Shown here: positions 7,009-11,946 of the stretch, piece by piece
How the letters are laid out: every line of letters starts with the position of its first letter
Position numbering within the stretch: position 1 is the first letter of the stretch
Source: CAZBUH01 sp964495095
GTDB taxonomy: Bacteria; Bacillota; Clostridia; Oscillospirales; Oscillospiraceae
Reading direction: 5' to 3'
DNA: 11,946 nt
NCBI GenBank assembly: GCA_964495095.1
Contig: CAZBUH010000057.1
Coordinates: 1-11,946 of the forward strand
Notes under the pieces: model-generated
The model's input: only the letters and a program-made list of their open reading frames with translations
Database searches by the model: none
What the model was told of the DNA's origin: nothing
Translations under genes and position numbers: made by a program

Positions 7009-7401
7009 ATGGACAGAATATATGATTTTCTCGATAAGTGCGGCGTGTTTTATTTCGCCACGACCGACGGAGACGAGCCGAGGGTGCGCCCCTTCGGATT
7101 TAAGATGATGTACGAGGGCAAGCTCTACTTCGGATGCGGTACCCACAAGGCCACCCAGCGGGAGCTGGAGAAAAACCCAAATGTGGAGATATGCTGCTTT
7201 GCAGACGGGGCGTTTCTCAGAATAAGAGGCCGGGCCGTCATGGACATGCGGGACGAGGTGCAGAAAGCGCTGTTTGAGGCGGAGCCCCAGCTTAAAAATA
7301 TATACAACGAGGAGACCGGCCTCGTCCACAGCACATTCTGGCTGGACGGAATGTCCGCGGTTTATACAAAAATGGGCGAGGGTACGGAGAAATGGGCGTA
7401 A
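7009..7401 (+). CDS. Pyridoxamine 5'-phosphate oxidase-like FMN-binding protein
   Basis: This 130-residue protein belongs to the split-barrel flavin-binding superfamily (pyridoxamine 5'-phosphate oxidase-like). Such small cytoplasmic members usually bind FMN or F420 and carry out redox or detoxification steps; the substrate here cannot be told. Supporting segments are FYFATTDGDEPRVRPFGF (14-31), the strand that begins the barrel, GKLYFGCGTHKATQRELEKNPNVEICCF (37-64), the phosphate-binding and helix region, and LRIRGRAVMD (70-79). The length fits a one-domain family member. AAAAGGAG sits 8 bases before the ATG. The stop codon overlaps the start of the MATE pump gene by 10 bases, so the two genes are co-translated. 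Pairing with an efflux pump hints at a shared role in handling a small toxic compound, but that is inference. Confidence 0.88.
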   Translation: MDRIYDFLDKCGVFYFATTDGDEPRVRPFGFKMMYEGKLYFGCGTHKATQRELEKNPNVEICCFADGAFLRIRGRAVMDMRDEVQKALFEAEPQLKNIYNEETGLVHSTFWLDGMSAVYTKMGEGTEKWA

Positions 7402-8789
7402 GGCAGGAGACAACGGCAGAGCGGTCAAGTCTTCTGGGCACGGAGAAGATATGGCGGCTCCTCCTGCAGTTCGCGGTGCCCGCGATACTTATGAATGTGG
7501 TGAGCAGCCTCTACAACACGGTGGACAAGATATTTGTCGGACAGTTTGTGGGAGAGCTGGGTATCGCGGCGACTACGGTGACTAACCCGGCGACCCGGCT
7601 TATTACAGCCTTTGCCATATTTATCGGGGCGGGAGGCAATGCGGTAATGGCCCTTAAAATGGGCGAGGGCAGGACCGACGAGGCCGAGGGGATACTTAAC
7701 AACGCGTTTCTCCTCCTGTGCATAACGTCGGCCATAATACTGGCTGTCATGGCGGTGTTTACAAAGGAGCTGCTGGCGGTGTTCGGATGCAGCAGCGAAG
7801 TCCTGCCATATGCGCTGCCGTATATGCGGATCCTGCTGTGCTCGGCCTTTTTCGAGGCCGTTACATCGGGAATGGGAATGTTCATAAGGACCGACGGCAG
7901 CCCCAAGATAATGATGGTCTGCACTATGTCCGGCTGTATAATAAACCTTGTGCTGGACCCGGTTTTTATAGGCGTTTTCAAATGGGGCATCCACGGTGCG
8001 GCCATAGCCACGGGGCTTGCCCAGGTAATATCCGGCCTTATGGTGCTTGAATATTTCACCGTTTCAAAGCGCAGCACCATAAAGCTGCGCCTTTCAAAGC
8101 TGCGCCTTAAAAAACGCCGGACCATAGACACGGTGAAGCTGGGCTTTTCGTCGTTTGTACAGCAGTTTCTAGGCTCTGTGGTGCAGGCGCTGCTTTTGAG
8201 TATGCTGGCGGTGTACGGCGCCAAAACCGGCGAGGACAGCGACGCCGCCATAGCCGCCGTAGGCGTCACCCTCAGCGTGGGTCTGCTTTTCGTAATGCCG
8301 GTAATGGGTATGCAGCAGGCTGTGCAGCCGATACTGGGCTACAATTACGGGGCGAAAAAATATGACAGGGTACTGAAAGCGCTTGGCACGGCCATCGGCG
8401 CGGCCATGGTCATGTCCACTATCGGATGGGCGGTCATAATGCTGTGGGCCGAGGAGCTTTCGTCCATTTTCGGCGCGGAGGACGAATTTTTGGCAAGGAC
8501 AGCCTGGACAATGCGCGTGTATAACCTGCTGGTGCCGGTTATGGCCATATCCTCACTGGGGACAAATTTCTTTCAGTCCATCGGAAAGCCGGTAAAGGCG
8601 CTGCTGGTGGGCATGTCGAGGCAGCTCCTGTGCCTTGTGCCGTGCATACTGATACTGCCGGTGTTCTTTGGAATGGACGGCGTTATATACGCCCTCCCGG
8701 TGGCGGACGGCGTGTGCTTTTTGATAGCCACGGCCATGCTGCTGCATGAGACCAGGAATATGAAAAAGCTGGAAAGAGCCGGGGAATGA
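7392..8789 (+). CDS. MATE family multidrug efflux transporter
   Basis: This 465-residue protein is a cation-coupled exporter of the MATE family with two six-helix halves. The N-terminus has the usual LGTEKIWRLLLQFAVPAI lead, then SSLYNTVDKIFVG (38-50). Other family signatures are FIRTDGSPK (164-172), NLVLDPVFIG (185-194), QPILGYNYGA (312-321) and FQSIGKP (394-400). A basic loop between the halves (231-243) contains a short duplication. ATG at 7392 lies inside the end of the upstream gene. GGAG ends only two bases before the ATG, too close, so GAGGG at 7378-7382 and translational coupling probably drive initiation. The overall sequence resembles the MepA-type Firmicute MATE pumps, but the substrate is unknown. 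No clear T-tailed terminator follows; the next hairpin is over 100 bases away. Confidence 0.94.
   Translation: MGVRQETTAERSSLLGTEKIWRLLLQFAVPAILMNVVSSLYNTVDKIFVGQFVGELGIAATTVTNPATRLITAFAIFIGAGGNAVMALKMGEGRTDEAEGILNNAFLLLCITSAIILAVMAVFTKELLAVFGCSSEVLPYALPYMRILLCSAFFEAVTSGMGMFIRTDGSPKIMMVCTMSGCIINLVLDPVFIGVFKWGIHGAAIATGLAQVISGLMVLEYFTVSKRSTIKLRLSKLRLKKRRTIDTVKLGFSSFVQQFLGSVVQALLLSMLAVYGAKTGEDSDAAIAAVGVTLSVGLLFVMPVMGMQQAVQPILGYNYGAKKYDRVLKALGTAIGAAMVMSTIGWAVIMLWAEELSSIFGAEDEFLARTAWTMRVYNLLVPVMAISSLGTNFFQSIGKPVKALLVGMSRQLLCLVPCILILPVFFGMDGVIYALPVADGVCFLIATAMLLHETRNMKKLERAGE
8081..8108 (+). repeat. 15-base tandem duplication in the MATE inter-half loop
   Basis: The 13-base unit AAAGCTGCGCCTT occurs at 8081-8093 and again at 8096-8108, a 15-base period. 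It codes KLRLS then KLRLK in the cytoplasmic loop and keeps the frame, so it looks like a recent local duplication. Confidence 0.7.
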
Positions 8790-8903
8790 CCGGCGTTTGC
8801 GGTTTGAAGTTACCGAGGCCCCATAATTGCACTTAAAATCGCGCTTAAAATGCGGATTTCTGCGGTGTAAATAGATATAAAAAAGACAGGCACCGGTGGG
8901 GGA

Positions 8904-8957
8904 TCAAAGAGGTCATGGGAGGGAAGGCCATACTGCTTTCCCTCCCATGACCTTTGA
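8904..8957. repeat. Long near-perfect inverted repeat
   Basis: A 15-bp perfect stem (8911-8925 with 8938-8952) extends inward by three pairs, one of them G-U, to an 18-bp stem on a 6-base loop (8929-8934). It extends outward by five more pairs (8904-8908 with 8953-8957) across a 2-base bulge. No T-run follows on the plus strand, and on the minus strand six T come only about 30 bases later, so it is not a standard terminator. Confidence 0.8.
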
Positions 8958-9091
8958 CAGGGCTCTCAGGCCGCGGCCGGCTTTTTCCGGCTGGACCGGG
9001 CTCCTGCTGCTGAGGGTACGCATGAGCCTGCGGCTGCTCTATTCCAGATGCTTTGCAGGCTTCCTGCAAGAGCGCCGCAGAGGGCCGAAAG

Positions 9092-9120
9092 TTGACAACC
9101 TATCCCAAATGCCATATAAT
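9092..9120 (+). promoter_or_regulatory. Perfect consensus sigma-A promoter of the envelope operon
   Basis: TTGACA (9092-9097) and TATAAT (9115-9120) are separated by exactly 17 bases, matching consensus at all 12 positions. The start would be near 9127, only about 26 bases before the ATG, and GGAGGG at 9142-9147 provides the ribosome binding site. This is the strongest promoter in the window and implies steady expression of the three genes that follow. Confidence 0.9.
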
Positions 9121-9152
9121 TATTAAAATTAGGTATCCAGCGGAGGGATTTT

Positions 9153-10418
9153 ATGTTCCTTTACAACATGGCTCGCAGGGTAAACGGAAAATTAAAGCAG
9201 TACAAAAAGGCGCAGGCTGGAAAAGTCCTGTCGCCTGTGCGCAGGATAGAGCGTGTGTGCCCGCCGGAGAGCGGGAGATTTGTGGCCATGACGTTTGACG
9301 ACGGCCCATGCGCCTACAGCTTTTCAGGCCGGGAGAAGGGACTGACGGAATCGCTGCTGGACTCTCTTCGGGAGGCCGGGGCCAGGGCGTCCTTTGACGT
9401 TATCGGCACCACGGCGGAAAACTACCCCGACGAGATGGGCAGGGCCGGGGATTTCACCTGGAGCGGCGTCAGCTATGACCATTATCCCAGCTTCGGGAAT
9501 GACAGCCTGGCGGGGGCCTTAAACCAGCCGGAGCTTATCGGTAAAATACTGGCCGGCGGCCATGAACTTACAAACCATAGCTGCACCCACCGGCTTTTCG
9601 GCCCCATGCGGGCCGTATACGGTACGCGGCGCCATTTTGAGACGCTTCAGCAGGTTACGGACGATCTTTCCCGGCTCCACGGTTATATAAGGGACAATTT
9701 CGGGTATGAGATGAAGCTGTCGCGCCCGCCCCACTACATCGACGCAATACCTGGCGGCGGCACTTCCTATGACGCCTACAGGGTGCTGGGCTACAACTAT
9801 ATGGCGGCCTCCTTTGACGGGGACGGCTGGCGCCCCGCGGAGACGGCGGAAAAGGAGCTGGAAAACATGCTCCGGCCCATGCGCGAGGCGCTGGAGCGCG
9901 ACCCGGAGGCGCTGAACGGCCAGATTATCTTCCAGAAGGACGGCTGCAATATGTCCCTCAGAGCGCCGGTTGAGGAGGCGCTGCCAATGCAGCTTAAGCT
10001 GCTTGGGGAATACGGCTACAGGGTCATACCGGTGTCGGAGCTGCTTGAGCTTTCGCCCTTTGAGGATTTGCCGGAGAGCAGCCCCGCTATGGCGCATGTC
10101 CGGACGCTTTTAAAGGCGGGCCATACGGTGGGGTATAAGAACAACACATTTCACGGGGAGCGGGCAATTACAAAGGCGGAATTTGCCGTAATGGCCGCAG
10201 AGCCCCAGATTCTGCGGGCCTGCCGGCCCATGAGCTTCGGCGATATGGCTGCGGCGGCGGAAAAAAGCCTGGATTTTTCAATAAAGGACGCCTCGGGAAA
10301 CGCGCTTCTTGAGCTTGCCATGGAAAAGGGCGTAAGCGTTGACGAGCGCAGCTTCAGGGACAAGCCCCGCGTAAAGCGGGAGGACGCCGTGGAGCTTCTT
10401 GCGGGGCTTATAAAATGA
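9153..10418 (+). CDS. CE4-type polysaccharide deacetylase with C-terminal SLH-like repeats
   Basis: This 421-residue protein has the NodB-homology fold that removes acyl groups from amino sugars with a bound metal. Motif 1 is TFDDGP (47-52; Asp49 base, Asp50 metal ligand) and motif 2 is HSCTH (His142 and His146, metal ligands). Motif 3 is RPPH (191-194), and FDGDGW (221-226) corresponds to motif 4. The usual motif 5 histidine is missing: the matching segment reads IIFQKDG (258-264) with Lys where His is expected. After the domain, about 311-350 (GHTVGYKNNTFHGERAITKA) and 361-420 look like two degenerate SLH repeats. There is no signal peptide or membrane helix, and a stop codon lies in frame inside the -10 region, so no upstream start can add one. 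GGAGGG lies 5 bases before the ATG. The stop overlaps the next start as ATGA. Catalytic activity and cell location are uncertain. Confidence 0.88.
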   Translation: MFLYNMARRVNGKLKQYKKAQAGKVLSPVRRIERVCPPESGRFVAMTFDDGPCAYSFSGREKGLTESLLDSLREAGARASFDVIGTTAENYPDEMGRAGDFTWSGVSYDHYPSFGNDSLAGALNQPELIGKILAGGHELTNHSCTHRLFGPMRAVYGTRRHFETLQQVTDDLSRLHGYIRDNFGYEMKLSRPPHYIDAIPGGGTSYDAYRVLGYNYMAASFDGDGWRPAETAEKELENMLRPMREALERDPEALNGQIIFQKDGCNMSLRAPVEEALPMQLKLLGEYGYRVIPVSELLELSPFEDLPESSPAMAHVRTLLKAGHTVGYKNNTFHGERAITKAEFAVMAAEPQILRACRPMSFGDMAAAAEKSLDFSIKDASGNALLELAMEKGVSVDERSFRDKPRVKREDAVELLAGLIK

Positions 10419-11557
10419 GAGTTGTTGTCACAGACTGCAAATACAAGATGTCCCTGGCTCCCATAAGGTCACTGAGCCGCGCCGGGTACGAGGTCATATG
10501 CGGCGAGTACGGCGACGTGCCGGACAAGCTGCTTTTAGGCTCCCGCTCAAAGTACAGCGGCGGCCTTATCCGCTACAGCCGCGGGGACTGCCGGGGCATA
10601 GCGGATTTGTGCCGCGATGGGGACGTTATTTTGCCGGTGGGCAGAGCTGCTCTCCGGAGCTTTGCGCACTGCCCGGAGCTGAACGGCAGGGTGAAATTTC
10701 TTGCGTCCCCGCCTGAGGTGCTGGATGCGGCGGACGACAAGGCATACGTGCGGCGTCTGGCGGAAAAATTGGGAGTCCCGGCGCCGGCCACCTTTTTCCC
10801 GGAACCGGGGGAGACGGCGGAACAGCTCGCCGGGAGGGTAAACTATCCCTGTATCATAAAATACAAAAACGGCGAAGCCTTGGGCCTTAAATCCTGGGAG
10901 CGCTACAGCATTGTGAGGGAGCCGGAGGGCTTTGTGCGGGAATTTAACAGGATGAGCGGAATTTCGCCGGAGCTTCTGGCCCAGGACTACCTTACGGGAA
11001 ACGATGTGGGAGCCGCCGTGGTGATGGACAGGCAGAGCCGCCCCGTGGATTTTATACTGTACGTGAGCGACAGGGAATATCCCCTGTCAGGGGGGCCCTC
11101 CTGCCTGTGCAGGACGGTTTTTGACCGGGGGCTTTTGAAATACGCCTGCTGCATACTGTCCGAGCTGAAATTCCAGGGTATAGCCATGATGGATTTTAAG
11201 GGCTCCCCGGAAAAGCCGTATCTGCTTGAAATAAACCCCAGAATCTGGGGCAGCGCGGCGCTGTGCTGCGTATCGGGCTCCGGCTTTTTTGAGAGCTATG
11301 TAAAGGCGGCGCTGGACGAGGCCCGGCCTCTGGACCTTGACACCTGCCAGCCGGGCTATGAGCTTGGTGTAAGGATGAAATTCGTTCCCCACTGCCTTAT
11401 GGCGGCCCTTAAGGAATTTAAGGCCGGAAACCGGAGTGAGGCGGCCTCTGATTTGAGGGCGTCGTTTTCGGGAAAGGTCCGGGACGGACTTCGGGAGCCG
11501 GGGGATAACAAACCGTTTTACCGCTATATGGCGAATCTTTTCTCAGGAAAAGGGTAA
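10415..11557 (+). CDS. ATP-grasp family carboxylate ligase
   Basis: The 380-residue protein is an ATP-grasp enzyme of the carbamoyl-phosphate-synthase-like type, which joins a carboxylate to an amine or similar nucleophile through an acyl phosphate. The N-terminal domain (1-105) begins MRVVVTDCKYKMSLAPIRSL, a Rossmann-like pre-ATP-grasp fold. ADDKAYVRRLAEKLGVPAPAT (106-126) marks the start of the ATP-grasp domain, followed by CIIKY (146-150; Lys149 likely contacts ATP). AQDYLTGNDVGA (189-200) follows, and the metal-binding end is FQGIAMMDF with LEINPRIWGS (271-280; Glu272 and Asn274). Substrates cannot be predicted; D-aspartate ligases for peptidoglycan and amino-acid ligases share this fold. 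The ATG overlaps the deacetylase stop by four bases, and no strong ribosome binding site is evident, so translation is probably coupled. Confidence 0.85.
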   Translation: MRVVVTDCKYKMSLAPIRSLSRAGYEVICGEYGDVPDKLLLGSRSKYSGGLIRYSRGDCRGIADLCRDGDVILPVGRAALRSFAHCPELNGRVKFLASPPEVLDAADDKAYVRRLAEKLGVPAPATFFPEPGETAEQLAGRVNYPCIIKYKNGEALGLKSWERYSIVREPEGFVREFNRMSGISPELLAQDYLTGNDVGAAVVMDRQSRPVDFILYVSDREYPLSGGPSCLCRTVFDRGLLKYACCILSELKFQGIAMMDFKGSPEKPYLLEINPRIWGSAALCCVSGSGFFESYVKAALDEARPLDLDTCQPGYELGVRMKFVPHCLMAALKEFKAGNRSEAASDLRASFSGKVRDGLREPGDNKPFYRYMANLFSGKG

Positions 11558-11564
11558 GGACTTT

Positions 11565-11946
11565 ATGTCAGGAAAAAAGACGATAATTAAATCCACAACG
11601 GCCGTGGTGCTGGTCATGCTGTGCTCCCGGATTCTGGGCTTTCTGCGTCAGACGGCCATAGCCGGTATTTTCGGCTCCAACAGCAGCACCGACATTTATT
11701 TCATATCCAGCGAATTTATGATAAATGTCTCCGGCGCTTTTACGGCGGCCCTTACAACGGCTCTGGTGACGGTGTATATTGCCATCGCCGCGAAGGACGG
11801 GAAAAAGGCCGCGGGAGAGGTCGCCTCGCGTGTGCTGACGCTGTTTTTGATGGCGGCGGCAGTTATGGTGCTGGTTTTGGATATTTCGCCTGCCAGGTGG
11901 GGGGTGTGCTGGCCCCGGCCTATGACGGCGAGGGCCTCAAAAGCCT
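11565..11946 (+). CDS. murJ: MurJ/MVF-family lipid-linked precursor flippase (partial, apparent frameshift)
   Basis: This is the first part of a multi-helix flippase of the MOP superfamily; MurJ moves lipid II across the cytoplasmic membrane. After a short basic start, residues 20-49 (CSRILGFLRQTAIAGIFGSN, then STDIYFISS) match the MurJ N-terminal signature. FMINVSGAFTAALTTALVTVY follows as the next helix. A TAAGGA ribosome binding site sits 4 bases before the ATG, and the gene begins 7 bases after the ATP-grasp stop. After residue 105 (base 11879) the frame turns improbable. A different frame then reads YFACQVGGVLAPAYDGEGLK from 11882 to the end, which matches the expected MurJ loop (APGFDxxGL). 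A single missing base in the GG of TTGGAT would join the frames. Whether this is a real mutation or a sequence error is unknown. It could be a paralogue for another lipid-linked polymer. Confidence 0.8.
   Translation, partial: MSGKKTIIKSTTAVVLVMLCSRILGFLRQTAIAGIFGSNSSTDIYFISSEFMINVSGAFTAALTTALVTVYIAIAAKDGKKAAGEVASRVLTLFLMAAAVMVLVLDISPARWGVCWPRPMTARASKA

Larger units (their letters stand above)
8790..9152. other. 363-base gene-free region with strong secondary structure
   Basis: No convincing coding sequence lies here. The left part (8790-8890) is plain. From 8904 the DNA has several stems: a very long hairpin (8904-8957), a 7-bp stem with one G-U pair joining 8963-8969 to 9010-9016, a nested 7-bp stem at 8974-8980/8987-8993 with a pyrimidine loop (CTTTTT), and a perfect TTGCAGG/CCTGCAA hairpin near 9053-9069. 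It ends with the promoter of the deacetylase operon. A structured RNA, an attenuator or a small mobile repeat are all possible. Confidence 0.55.

Noticed and set aside
5663..7009. A 448-codon open frame on the minus strand opposite the lysozyme gene
   Set aside because: The plus strand codes a complete, motif-bearing SLH-GH25 protein. The minus frame has no recognisable domain, runs through the terminator and promoter region, and is a by-product of GC-rich codon structure.
7425..8269. Long minus-strand open frames within the MATE gene
   Set aside because: They are shadows of the transporter gene, rich in His, Arg and Ser with no domain signature.
8911..8957. The long hairpin as a Rho-independent terminator for the MATE gene
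   Set aside because: No T-run follows on the plus strand, unlike the four clear terminators in the window, and the stem is unusually long. It is kept as an unexplained inverted repeat.
8845..9126. Short open frames on both strands in the gene-free stretch before the deacetylase
   Set aside because: They cross the long hairpin and the perfect promoter, have no good ribosome binding site, and their composition follows the inverted repeat.

Overview
The window reads as chromosomal DNA of a moderately GC-rich, endospore-forming Clostridia bacterium, perhaps of the Oscillospiraceae type (the lineage is inferred from gene content and base composition only). The main clues are a SpoVT sporulation regulator with a sigma-G-like promoter, S-layer homology (SLH) domains on a secreted lysozyme, AGGAGG-type ribosome binding sites and Rho-independent terminators after most units. 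No tRNA, rRNA, CRISPR array, transposase or phage gene was seen.

Layout. 1-1466: the 3' part of an extracellular solute-binding protein (family 5, peptide/nickel type), followed by a strong terminator. 1539-2108: an unrecognised four-helix membrane protein, then a terminator shared with the convergent spoVT gene (2172-2711, minus strand). 2712-3164: a divergent regulatory region with a sigma-G-like promoter for spoVT and an extended -10 promoter for the next gene. 3165-5384: a class A penicillin-binding protein with a Pro/Thr/Glu-rich tail. 5531-6847: a secreted protein with three SLH repeats and a GH25 muramidase domain, with its own promoter and terminator. 7009-8789: a two-gene operon of an FMN-binding split-barrel protein and a MATE efflux pump, with an inverted repeat over the -10 element. 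8790-9152: a gene-free stretch with a large hairpin and other stems, ending in a perfect sigma-A promoter. 9153-11946: a tightly packed operon of a CE4 polysaccharide deacetylase with SLH-like repeats, an ATP-grasp ligase and a MurJ-family flippase that runs off the window and appears frameshifted near its end.

Much of the window concerns the cell envelope: wall synthesis (class A PBP), wall cutting (SLH-GH25), and a last operon that combines a deacetylase, an ATP-dependent carboxylate ligase and a lipid-linked-precursor flippase. The last operon is the best candidate for something undescribed. The deacetylase has no export signal, carries degenerate SLH-like repeats and lacks the usual late catalytic histidine. 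The adjoining ligase and flippase suggest a pathway that modifies an envelope precursor inside the cell before it is flipped. That pathway is an inference from gene order and families, not something the sequence proves.
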